A stretch of DNA of 64,000 bases from Solanum dulcamara. Its lineage: Eukaryota; Streptophyta; Magnoliopsida; Solanales; Solanaceae. The stretch lies in the NCBI RefSeq assembly GCF_947179165.1, contig NC_077243.1, forward strand, positions 54,145,001 through 54,209,000. The letters are read 5' to 3'. The position numbers were made by a program, and so were the translations under genes. Every line of letters begins with the position of its first letter. Position 1 is the first letter of the stretch. Shown here one piece after another: positions 33,263 through 45,230 of this stretch. The notes beneath the pieces were generated by a model. The model was not told where the DNA came from, did not search any database, and saw only the letters and a list, made by a program, of their open reading frames with translations.

Positions 33263-35741
33263 TAGGCCCAAGCCATCACCACCTTATTACAATACATTAT
33301 CATATATATACATACGTACCCGGCCATCTAGTGAGGGACTCAGTGAGTTTTTCATGTCATTGCATTATCATTCCTCGTATAGTGTACCCGACCCTTTAGT
33401 GAGAGAATCGGTGGATAATATAGTGAACTCCACACGTATATATACCATGGCCTGGGACTCGGTGATAAAAGGGTTACAGTATGTATGAGTAGAGTAGTGA
33501 GTAACCATATGCAATTTAAAATATTATCAGAGACTCGACCGTATAAGAAAATTGAGCTATCGTCTGAGAACCCGAATAGTAGTGTAGTCCTCTCAAGTGC
33601 CCTCTAAATGCCATTAGGGGCTATATCAATTGTAATCTTGGGGACCCTATGCATGTATTAACACAAGGACAAATCACCTATGGTACCAGAAATATTTGTC
33701 ATCATATAGTCTTTAAGACTTGGAGCCTGTATATTTGGTACCTCTTTAACATATAGAAGTTTCTAGAGAAATAGTTCAACTATTATAGGAGTTCAATATT
33801 CAGAAGTAAATGGGAGATGCTTAAGAATGCAATTACCTCGGAGCTCATATCATATTTAACTTACAACTAATACATGCCAAAAGAAGAAAAAGTATAAGCT
33901 CTATATAGTCTGTACCTCCCTTCATATGGTCATCATATACGTACTTTGTACCCGACCCATCATGGGGATCGTTGAACAGACATGATATTATAACCTCATT
34001 TTTATGCTAAATACATCTTAGGGGGGAAAGAAGGTAGCTTCCCATACACTACTTTTTAGCATCGAGAAGCTTTGAAAGGCAATACTCAGTTCTTGTAGGG
34101 GTTCCAACATCAAGCTATGGATAGGGATTATGAGGCGTACTTAGAGTTCAATAAATGGAATTATCCCCTCATTTCACATAAAATTCACTTAAGGCTAAGA
34201 TATGCCAAAAGGAAAGAGAATTAGCTTTACATACCTATACCAAAAACATGCCAAGAGAAAGCTTCACATACCTCTTATGAGTTACTCTTTATCACATTCG
34301 CCTTGTCGTCCTTTGAACCTATTCAATACGGAATCAATATGAATATAAAAAACCCTTGACTTTTCAGCATCTTAAGTTGCACCCAAGTATTGATAGAACT
34401 CATTTCCTTGCTTGTCTTCTCGACTAGTTTTTTGGTTAGTTAAGGTGTTACCAGAAATCGGGAAGCACCTCTCCTATAATGTGCCCTATCCGAATTTCCA
34501 ATTACATACATAATAACTACATTCAACCAAAAACAACAACCTGCAGCATGTATATAAGCAATTCACATCAATATTGCACAATACAACCCCAACCAACTCG
34601 CTTAAAATTACGATACCAAAATAGGGTCTTTAATCTTTATTTCGTAAAACCTTTAACTATATGAAAAGGGGGGGTCATGTGGCTTAAACCAGAAGCACCC
34701 ATGCCCTATTTAAACAATTTTCTATCCCTGCATCACACCACAGCACACCTGCAGCAGCACTCCACACGCACAATGCCTCATTTCGACTAAGATTTAACTA
34801 TAACGACTCCAATTTAGTTTGTTTCTAATGTCAAACATTTCTACGACATTATTACACTTACATAAGCATAAAAGGTGTATAATACACCCTATATCAACAT
34901 CATAAAATTGAAATTGGAAGGAAATACCTTACCTTATCCGAAATTGGTCAAAACCCGCTAAAACTCGCCTCGAAAACTTTTCTAATGCGGTTAAAATGTC
35001 ATGGCTGCTTGCTATCCATTTGGTTCTGGTACAAACCATGATTTTATACTATTAATACCTCCATATCATCATGGTATACCCTAGATAAATAATTTACAAA
35101 ACGAAATTGGGACTTACCTTTTTTTCTTCCCTAGGCTATCACCTTTTCCTCTCTTAGTTTAGTGTTTTTGTTTCTTGTCTTTGCTGAAATTTTTGGATAA
35201 GGAATGAGACTAAGAGTCATTTAATATGTATATATATGTTTCTTTCGTGGGTGACATGTGTCATCCCCTAAGGGAGACACGTGACCAGCCTTCATTGGGC
35301 CAACACATACATGCTGCCAATTAGGGGCTGCCACATGGCAGTGGGTTCCCCCCCTCAAAGAAGGTGGGTCACCTGATGCCACATGTCACTTCCCTATGCT
35401 TCCATGTTTCACTCTCTCCTCCTCCTCATGGGTTCATAATCTTGTCTTATTTTAAAAACCTATGTAATCCGTGCTACGTAAGCTTGGTATGTACTCAAGT
35501 AGCTTAAGTATGTAAAGCTTCTAAATTAATGGCTTACGTAGGTAAGTTGAGTCCTATGACTCATTGCTTGGCCTCCAACTCCTTCCGAATTCTCATGACC
35601 TTATTTCCAACCTTTCTTACTATGGGGTATCATATTCTTCCTTCCTTAGAGTCATTTGATAGTATCGTAGCTTATGCGGCTCACATGATAACTTCTAAGA
35701 GGCTTAAGAGACCTTTCGAGCCCAGAGTGTGGGGTGTAACA
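33263..35741 (-). repeat. Element A1 left LTR, truncated
   Basis: Matches the right A1 LTR from about 40372 to its end, including the repeated GAGGGACTCGGTG-type motifs, the poly-G run (about 34668) and GTGTCATCCCCTAAG (about 35258). It ends GGGGTGTAACA, the TGTTACACC start of the LTR on the minus strand. About 697 bases at its left are missing by comparison with 39674-40370, removed together with some of element B. Confidence 0.85.
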
Positions 35742-36360
35742 TCCTTTCCCCCTTTAGAACATTCATCCCCAAATATTAAACAAAACTTCCTTCAAGATGT
35801 TATACAGATTGTAGGGAGATTCCTTTCTATTGCGATCACACATCCTTTCATCCAAGTAATTAATATATGAGTTTCAGGAGTTGGGGTTACCTGTAGACAT
35901 CGGGAATAGGTACGACTACTTTTGTTTAATGTCCTCTTCAGCTTCCCATGTCATGTTTTCACGATTCCTATTTTGCCACAACACTTCGATAGAAGCTACG
36001 TCCTTAGTCTGTAATCTTCTAATATGTCGATCTCGGATGGCGATAGGTTATTCTTTGTAGGATAAACCTTTTATGATGTTGACATCATTTATGGGACATA
36101 CTCTGAGTAGATTACTAATACCCGTATGAAGCATCCCTATCTGATGGACTGGGCATATAATTTCCCAATCAGGTGGTAAATCCTACTTACGGGCAACGTT
36201 GTCCATCTCATGAGCAACTTGATAAGGTCTAATGCATTTTGGGCTAAGTTTCCTTTTGTTGCCGAATCTTATTACTCCTTTTCTGGTGACCCTATTCCAA
36301 AAACCCAATCATCAATTTGAACTTTGAATGTCGATGTTGATTATCTATATATCATTTCTG
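35742..36360 (-). pseudogene. Element A1 PPT and integrase C-terminal remnant
   Basis: A purine run on the minus strand, CTAAAGGGGGAAAGGAT, adjoins the LTR start. Reading onward on the minus strand, pieces of a GPF/Y region appear near 36200-36270 and a chromodomain-like ending near 35900-35990 (VASIEVLWQNRNRENMTWEA). This matches the end of element D pol (VAFVKVLWRNKQV). Stops and frameshifts are frequent. It places family A in the Tekay/Del-like chromovirus group. Confidence 0.75.
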
Positions 36361-39300
36361 CTGACTCTGGGCTACTAGTCCATAGCTTGCTCAATCATGT
36401 CTGGGCCTACTAGCTTAGTTTTTTTAACATTGACCCAACCAATAGGGGACTTACACGTCCTTCCCTACCAGTATTGTACAGGGTCATTGGGATACTGGAG
36501 TGGTAGTTATTATTGTAGGCAACTTCATAAGTGATAGATGATCATCCCAGCTACCTTCGAGGTTAACAACACTAGCTCGCGACATATCTGCTAGTATTTA
36601 AGTGGTACGCTTAGCCTGTTTATCTGTTTTGAGGTTGAAAGGCAGTACTAAGACCCATCTGTGTTCCCAATCTTTTCTTGGACTAACATCCAAGCACTAG
36701 CTATGCTTTAAGACCTTTTATTCAAGGTAATAGCTGTGGGGACCTCATGTATTACTGCTCAATTTCCTTAGAAGACTTTAACTGGTACTTTACCTTTTGG
36801 GTTTCTTCTTCTTTTCTTTTTTTTCCAATCCTTAGGGTTGGCTGCTGAATAATGCTAAGGTCCCCTCATATAATGGCTTTCATAGTCGTTCTATGCTCTG
36901 TCTATTATTACTTAGTATACTCCCGAAGTAATTTGACATATAAATTTGCCATCTTTTGGTAACCAGTTAGTTCTGCTCATGTTACTTAAATCATTTCACA
37001 ATTTTCCTCACCCCAACTTGTAACACTTTAGATTCGTTATCTCGTGTCATCCTTTAACTTTACGAGAATATGAGAAGGTGCTCAACTTAACCTGAGAAAT
37101 ATTTTAGTATCGTCTCGCTAGGTCTCATATGTTACATTGCTGTTTTCTTCCTTATCCTACAATCAATGCAGGGGTAGATCTTTGGTCAAATCGTGGCCAT
37201 GTCTTACTTTGCTCGTGGGACTAATTCCATCTTGATAGTTTGGTTTAACCTATCTTCACATATCTTGATAGGGTATCCAAAATATCACAACTACATTGTC
37301 ATTATGGAACCTCTATTCCTTTTATCATGTACTTACTCACCTAGCCTGATCCTTATATCTACCTATCCGTAGGTTGTACAACCATTCTGATGCAACTAAT
37401 AGGAGGTAGATGTAGTCTTTCCATCTCCTGGTTTATTCTAGTGTACACATCTCACTTATATTGGAACTTGCTTGTCCCATCTTGTTATACTTCTTCCTTT
37501 TCCCTTATTCTCTCTTTGCTCTTCGCATCTCCTACCATAGGAGATTTTCTATTCCTTTTCCTTGGTTATTTATCTATCACAATATCATTTGCAACCAACT
37601 CTATAGCCAATATTTTGGCTTTTGGTCTAGCATGATGTCATTATCCTTCGTAATGTCTCTTGAGTTATTCGATATCCTTTCATTGCTATACCAATTTCTT
37701 TTTATACGCACCTACCTTCCAACATTATGTCATTCAAGGTCTGGATAAAAACTTATTAACACTGCCTTACATAGCATTCTGACTTCTATCCAGTTATTGG
37801 TGACTTCCACACCTTCCTAACTTGGTTCAGCCAGGGTTCTTAGTGAAATTTAAACATCCATCTCAAATATGTTGCCATATCAACTGCCTCGACTTAACCC
37901 TTGAAGTTTTTCTTTCATTTGCTTCCCCCCTTTAGAGGGTACTTATACTGTTATCTGCCTATACCTTGCTCTATATCTCTATGTCTAGTCTCAAACTCAT
38001 CAAATCTCCTTTGCCAATCTACTTGGTACTGTATCATGTCCCCGTCTCTCTGCATCTTTTATAACCTGATTATCCACATAAAGAACCTTGGCTAAATCAC
38101 GAAGCCACGAAAACCTTCCCACATATAATGTGATATCTCCTCTACTCATCCGAGGTAACGTTCTACCTATCTTTATGAAAGGTTAATAACCACTTATAGT
38201 CATTTCAATTTTAACTAGGCAATACTTGTATTCCGACACTAACTGTCCAAGGTTCTCTCGGAGTAGTAGCTTTATTCCAACCTATATCCTTTGTTTCTTG
38301 GGGTGAATAAAAGTTGCGCCATTTATTTCTTAAGTTGCCGTCTTTGTCTCCTAAGGATTCCATTATTTTTGGGGCAACGTTGTGTACACACATCATTCTT
38401 TTATTCCTTATGCCCCTTGCCCTTATTGTGTACCCAACACAGGCTTTTAATTAGTCAACACATACCAAGTGCTCCTTACTAGCGGTCCTACTTTATCCTC
38501 GTATTCTTGTACCTTACCATTAAATTCATACTTACATGTCCCCCTTTTAGTTCATACTCATATTCAGTTCATGAAATCTCTCTGGGTACTTTTGTTAGAA
38601 TGACTTTCTTCAATTAGTTAGTGGAGAACTAATAAACTGTTATCATAGAGCGCTTTCCAACCACCGTTAGCAGAAAACTAGAATCCCTTAAACATCACTA
38701 TTCCTCTTAACACTTGATCCACATGGTCTCCCTTTGAGTTCATCCTCGAATAATGAACAATCATCTAATCTAAAACTAATAGTTGGGGCTTGGTACTTTT
38801 CAGGAAAAGTGAAACTCAATTGCTGGACATCTTACCCTTTAACTTGAGTTTTGTTTTTTTTCCTATGGCACAAAGATAGCTGGCGATGCCATAGTCTAAC
38901 CTTTACCACCTAGATAGGCATTTTTTCTTCAAAATAAAATTCCCAAGTTAAAATGGTGCCCCTTATCAACGACATGAAGAATACCTCCAACAACTTTAGT
39001 TAAACATAATAGGTGTACTCATTATCAACTTCCAAGACATATTAAGAATCTATATTTCATTCCCTTTTATTGTTCTGGGAAAATTTCGGCAGAGTTTCCT
39101 CTATACTCCTTACTATCCCACAACCTGCATGCAGAAAATACCCACAATGCCTCAGAGGGCCAACATATATATATATATATATATATTCATATCATATCAC
39201 AGCCACATAGGGCTTTCAATATCATCTTATATCGTAGCCACACAGGGCTTTCAATACCAATAATAGTATAAAAACAATGGACTTACCTTGTATGTCCAAC

Positions 39301-39657
39301 TCCAGACCATATCTGTTGCACTTTCCTGTCTACTTCTCCCTTCAGTTTTTGACTTTACATTTCAATTTTACTTCAATACCTTACCTAACAAATATCTTTT
39401 ATGCCTTTGCTTACCTGCATGCTTCATAACTTTACCATATCGTCAATTACTTCCTTTTGTTAATATTGTCCTTCTGCTAAAGTCCAAGGTTAGTATACAG
39501 AATTGTCCTATGACTCGGATCTATAGCACGATCTTAGTTATCAAAGAAAGGTAACATCCTAAATGACCTGTAGCCTCCTGTTTATAGATGTGGTGCGCAA
39601 AACATCGATAATCAAGACTCTACTAGACATGGTCTGTATACAATCCAAGGATGAACT
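36361..39657 (-). mobile_element. Element A1 internal remnant
   Basis: About 3.3 kb of internal sequence, T/C-rich on the plus strand, with no clear RT, RNase H, integrase core, protease or zinc knuckle. Near the PBS it has a TA run (39165-39186) and two copies of a CACAGGGCTTTCAATA-type repeat (about 39205-39256). Normal Ty3/gypsy internal regions are longer and rich in motifs, so much of pol is deleted or beyond recognition. Confidence 0.6.
39165..39186 (+). repeat. TA dinucleotide microsatellite
   Basis: Eleven or so AT repeats near the PBS of A1. A shorter run lies at the same place in A3 (about 62148-62163), so the tract belongs to family A and varies in length between copies. Confidence 0.9.
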
Positions 39658-39669
39658 GCTCTAATACCA
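39658..39669 (-). other. Element A1 primer binding site
   Basis: Minus strand TGGTATTAGAGC, one base from the initiator tRNA-Met site. It lies four bases from the LTR edge at 39674, as in A3. Confidence 0.85.
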
Positions 39670-39673
39670 CTTT

Positions 39674-42600
39674 TTTCACGACCCAACCCCGTAGGCCGCG
39701 ACTAGGGTCCTACTTAAACCCTCGTATACACGTCTATCAGCTGTGGTCAAGTCAAACTATAAATAAATCATACCATGTAACAGAACCCTATTGGGTGATA
39801 ACATATTCATAAAATTGTAGCCTCTTTCATTTGCATCACTCATGAAAGGGCATGCAAGCCGACAAGGCTGCAATAACATAACAACACGTACCATATATCA
39901 TGTAGACCCAGCTGAACCAAACTGATAGACACAACCCACATATACATGTCTGCAGACTTCTAAAAATATTAACGACCACATATGATAGGATAGGCCCCCG
40001 CCGTACCCCTGGATATATAAAAAAACAATTATATACATCAGCGGCCAGTGCCAAAAACTAGGCTCCGATACAATGGATCCTATTCCAACTAAGCTAAATG
40101 GAATCCTAAGCTAACGGACTCCTAAAACCTGTATCTTTACCTGTAGGTATAAAACGCAGCCCCCCGAAAAAAAGTGGTCAGTACGATATATGTACTGAAT
40201 ATGTAAAACATAACATAATACAACTGGAAGCATATCTGAAATAGAGAAGCAAGGGATAAAATATCAAATCAGAAACCTGTACCTATACCCTGTGAATCAT
40301 AAAAGTATGCATACTCAAATTATACAATATAGTCAGCCCTATCAAGGATTCGATGAATATATCTGTAGGACCATCATAGGCCCGACGCTATCACCACCTT
40401 ATTACAACACATCATCATATATATACATATGTACCCGGCCCTTTAGTGAGGGACTCGGTGGGTTTTTCATGTCATTGCAATATCATGTCCTCATATAGTG
40501 TACCCGGCCCTTTAGTGAGGGACTCGGTGGATAATGTAGTGAACTGCACATGTCTACATACCCCATACCAGGAATCGGTGATAGAAGGGTTACAATATGT
40601 ACGAGTAGAGTAGTGAGTAACCATATGCAATTTAAAACATTATCAGAGACTCGACCATATAAGAAAATTAAGCTATTGTCTGAGAACCCGAGTAGTAGTG
40701 TAGTCCTCTCAAGTGCCCTCTAAATTCCATTAGGGGCTATATCAATTGTAATTTTGGGGACCCTAGGCATGTATTAATGTACGGCTAAATCACTTATGGT
40801 ACCAGAAACACTTGTCATCATATAGTCTTTAAGACTTGGAGCCTATACATTTGGTACCTCTTTAACATATAGAAGTTTCCAGAGAAATAGTTCAACTATT
40901 ATAGGAGTTCAATATTCAGAAGTAAATGGGAGATGCTTAAGAATGGAATTACCATAGAGCTCATATCATATTTAACTTACAACTAAGATATGCCAAAAGA
41001 AGAAAGAGAATAAGCTCTATATAGTCTATACCTCCCTTCATGTGGTCATCATATACATACTTCGTACCTAGCCCATCATGGGGCTTAGTGAATAGAAATG
41101 ACATCATAACCTCATTTTAATGCTAAATACATCTCAGGGGAAAAGAAAGGTAGCTTTCCATACACTACTTTTTAGCACCGAGAAGCTTTGAAAGGCAATA
41201 CTCAGTTCTTGCAGGGGTTCCAACATCAAGCTGTGGATAGGGATTATGAGGCGTACTTGGAGTTCTAGGAATGGAATTATCCCCACATTTCACATACAAT
41301 TCACTTAAGACTAAGATATGCCAAAAGGAAAGAGAATTACCTTTACATACCGATGCCAAAAATATGCCAAGAGAAAGCTTCACATAACTCTTACGAGTTA
41401 CTCTTTATCACGTTCGCCTCGTCATACTTTGAACCTATTAAACACGGAAGCAATACTAATATCAACAACCCTTGACTTTTCAGCATCTTAAGTTTCACCC
41501 AAGTATCGATAGAACTCATTTCCTCGCTCGTCTTCTCGACTAGTTCTTTGGTTAGTTAAGGAGTTACTGGAAATTGGACAGCACCTCCCCTATAACGTGT
41601 CCTAGCCAAATTTCCAATTACATCCCTACTTACTACAACCAACCAAAAACAACAACCTTCAGCATGTATATAAGCAATTCACATCAACATTGCAAAATAC
41701 AACCCCAACCAACTCGCTTAAAATTACGATACCAAAATAGGGTCTTTAATCTTTATTTCGTAAAACCTTTAACTATACGAAATGGGGGGGGGGGTTGTGT
41801 GGCTTCAACCATAAGAAATCATTCCCTATTTAAACCATGTCCCATCCCTGCATCACACCACCACACACCTGCAGCATCACCCCACACGCATAATGCCTCA
41901 TTTTGACTACAATTTAACTATAATGACTCCAATTTAGTTTGTTTCTAACGTCGAGCATTTGTACGACATTATTACACTTCCAGCAACATACAAGGTTTAT
42001 AATACACCCTATAACAACATCATAAACTTAAAATTGTAAGGAAAGACCTTACCCGAAATTGTCCAAAACTCGCAAAAACTCACCTCGGAAACTTTTCTAA
42101 CGCGGTTAAAATGTTGTGGCTGCTTGCTATCCATTTGGTGCTGATCCAAACCATGATTGTATACTATTAATACCTCCATATAATCATACTATACCCTAGA
42201 TAATTAATTTATGAAATGAAATCGGTACTTACCTCTTTTTCTTCCCTAGGCCGTCACCTTTCCCTCTCTTAGTTTAGGGTTTTTGTTTCTTGTCTTTGCT
42301 GATGTTTTTGGATAAGGAATGAGACTAAGAGTCATTTAACATATAGATATATGTTGCCTTTGAGGGTGACATGTGTCATCCCCTAAGAGCGATACGTGTC
42401 CAGCCCCCATTGGGCCAACACATACATGCTGCCAATTAGGGGCTGCCACATGGTAATGGGGTCCACCCCACCCCCCAAAGCAGGTAGGTCACCTGCTACC
42501 ATATGTCACTTCCCTATGCTTCCATGTGTCACTCTCTCCTCCTCCTCGTGGGTTCATAATCCTGTCTTATTTTAAGAACCTATGTAATTTGTGATACATA

Positions 42601-42862
42601 AGCTTTGTATGTACTCAAGTAGCTTAAGTATGTAAGGCTTCTAAATTAATAGCTTACGTAGGTAAGTTTAGTCCTAAGACTCATTACTTAGCCTACAACT
42701 CCTTCTGACTTCTCATGACCTTATTTCCAACCTTCCCTACTATGGGGTATCACATTCTCCCTTTCTTAGAGTCATTTGATAGTGTCATAATTTTTGCGCC
42801 TCACATGATAACTTCTAAGAGGCTTAAGAGAACTTCCGAGCCCAAGAGTGTGGGGTGTAACA
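39674..42862 (-). repeat. Element A1 right LTR (5' LTR), complete
   Basis: Runs from TTTCACGACCCAACCCC (decayed TGTCACG) to GGGGTGTAACA, 3,189 bases. It matches the left LTR and the A3 LTRs. Motifs in order on the plus strand: CCCCGCCGTACCCC-like block (about 39996), a cluster of CCGGCCC...GGGACTCGGTG units (40430-40580), the poly-G run (about 41785), GTGTCATCCCCTAAG (about 42374) and the pyrimidine-rich end. No coding content. Confidence 0.88.
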
Positions 42863-43886
42863 ACAAATCTTTCCAAATCTTCTCGAACACTTCCACGCAT
42901 AGTCAAGATCACTAGCAACACTCAAGACTTGAAATTGCCTCAACTGGAGCTTCCACTCTCAAGAAATCGTACTTGAAGTTTTGAGGAAAAGGCTAAAAAT
43001 GGGTCTTAGATTGACCCTCAATTATTGCAAAAGCGAGCCTCACCAAAAGGTTGGCCTCGCTAAAGTGAGACCCATATTGCCAAAGCGACAAGTCATTTTA
43101 GCGAAGGCCATATTGCTAAAGCAACAGACACTCAGGGTCTGGCATCGCTTTAGTGATGCCTTGGTCGCTTTAGCGACCAAGGGCCTTTTTAGCGACAGTA
43201 CTAGACTCAGCTATACCAACTTCATTTTTGAAAAAGACCAAGCCTTCGATGGGGTGCTAAGGATCATTCAAAATCTCATGCGTGCAAATAGGCTATGCTA
43301 CCCAACCAAATTTGATGTTTCGAACTTAATGCTGCAATCAAAATTTTCATCTGAGGTCATCTAGATAAAAAGTAGATCTCACACCCATGCACCATTTTTG
43401 CCACTTCTATAATGAGGTTCGAAATGAGACTAAAGACTCGCAAACCACACAAAAGGTCGTTCTAGACTAAACTCAACATTCTGTAGCTAACCTCATTACG
43501 GAATTTGAATTCGAGTGCATTTACTAGGAATGTTGATCAAAGTCAATTATATGCCAATTTCTAAGGAAAAAGTACCAAATGTTCCCATACTCGCACCGAT
43601 TGCCTCGATACTCATGCTGACTATGCAATCAACCTAATTTGGCCATTTTGGAGCAAATGGAACCATTAAAATTCCATTTAGAGGTCACCTTTTTGGAGTT
43701 TTTCCCCAAGTCAACCACTCAAACTCCAATATCTCCATAATACGGAAACATGCATAAAACCCAAACAAATGGCCAGGCGACCAAACTATTAGTGCCAGTA
43801 TGGCATAAATAGCTTGGGGTCACTATAAGATAGTTATAAATGCTTAATAGATCAAAAAAATGAGAATAACCTTGAGGTTCATTACA
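42863..43886 (-). repeat. Element B left LTR, second part
   Basis: Resumes the B LTR after A1 and follows 47758-48772 to the end (GGTTCATTACA, so the LTR starts TGTAATGAACC on the minus strand). About 54 bases of B are missing at the A1 junction. It contains two adjacent 20-base hairpins at 43141-43180 built on CGCTTTAGCG. The open frame here of about 127 codons on the plus strand covers this repetitive zone and is not a gene. Confidence 0.85.
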
Positions 43887-45215
43887 AGATCCAATACTAA
43901 AGGGATTTTCGTCCCCAAAAGTCAAATAATAGAAAAGAACCCAAAAGGCATGAGAATATTAGATAGCTAGGGCCGCAATCTCTACCAGACCTACAAGTAC
44001 CTTCTCCGGTCGGGCAACCGCAACCCAAAACTTATAATCAGAGAACATTCCCAAATTAAATTATCTTTTTTAATAACTCAATCCATCTTCTAATTCCTCT
44101 CTTCTGTTATTGACTTCCACCCAATAAGAACAAACTTAGTTGAATGCAAAAGACTGTCCATGATAAGACAAAACCACACAAATAACTCAGGACTATGCGA
44201 CTAACAAACAAGACAGTATGTTAAATAACTCCCTAGTCTGAAATCATCTTTCAAAATTGAAAGGGCTACTCTAAGGGACAACCAAGTCCACGGGTGGAAA
44301 CAAAAAATTGCATTAATACCAACTCCAATGTCACTCTACTACCAATAGGACTTCTATAACACCAAATTAATATGGGAATCTAATCCCAAAGCATTCGAAA
44401 CTACTGGCTTAAGTCCATGTATCAATAGCGAACAAGTATACAAGCCCTTTTCAAGAGTGACCAAAATAAAATTGAACCACCATAAGGAAAACTGCCAGTT
44501 AACCACAATGAAACTGACGAACCTCGCACCCTGAACAAGAAATCAGGAGATGATTCCACAAATTAATTTTACCCCATCTTGAGGCTGATCTTTCTAAGAG
44601 AAATAAAATTCGCCCATGGAAGCCAAAGTCAAAAATAGTCAAAGCACACCACAACAATAGACTCAAATCAATAATATGACTCTTTGTAACATCGACACAC
44701 CCTTGTAGTTTACTAGTAGAACTAAAGCACAACACGGAATCACTGAGATTACAGGTAGTCCTGGCTGTAAGGTAAAACAAGCTTTTGACTAAATTTTTTT
44801 AGAAGTATTAACTAACCTCCTAAAAGTCCATAAGTCTCAAGTGCAAGCCAAGGCTGTAAACAACTCGATGCACCCAAAACTACTCCTGCATATGGTGTAT
44901 GCTCAGTGAAATATGAAATCTCCAACGCTGGATCCAAATGAACCGAGGTGATCATATAATTATTGAAGACGTGGTGTATACGTTGATGCTCTAGCCACGC
45001 CCATCAAAAAGCTCATAGTATTCATCTAAGGAGGAATAAATTCCAAGAAAGTATTTAGAGGTTGATCAAAGAAATTTCACACAATAAGTAATCAAGAATG
45101 GAGTTTCGCTAAAATGCCTTATAGCCTCCCGAAGATAGGATACAGAAGTCTCTATACCGATCCACATGACTCTACTAAGCACTTGCTTTTATACCGATGA
45201 TACTAGTGAACCTAA
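43887..45215 (-). mobile_element. Element B internal region (short, non-coding)
   Basis: Only about 1.34 kb lies between the two 3.5-kb LTRs. Next to the left LTR, on the minus strand, GGGGACGAAAATCCCTTTAG echoes the phrase before the PPT in other elements. No gag, protease, RT or integrase motif is visible on either strand. This is the structure of a large retrotransposon derivative (LARD), which depends on proteins from other elements. Confidence 0.7.
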
Positions 45216-45227
45216 GCTCCAATACCA
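45216..45227 (-). other. Element B primer binding site
   Basis: Minus strand TGGTATTGGAGC, close to TGGTATCAGAGC of initiator tRNA-Met. It is three bases from the LTR edge at 45231. Confidence 0.75.
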
Positions 45228-45230
45228 CTC

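Noticed and set aside
37390..37748. Overlapping hydrophobic frames suggesting a membrane protein
   Set aside because: They come from T-rich decayed interior of element A1, overlap in different frames and have no family signature.
42981..43364. 127-codon open frame on the plus strand
   Set aside because: It covers the hairpin-rich part of the B LTR and has no domain; the other B LTR breaks the frame.
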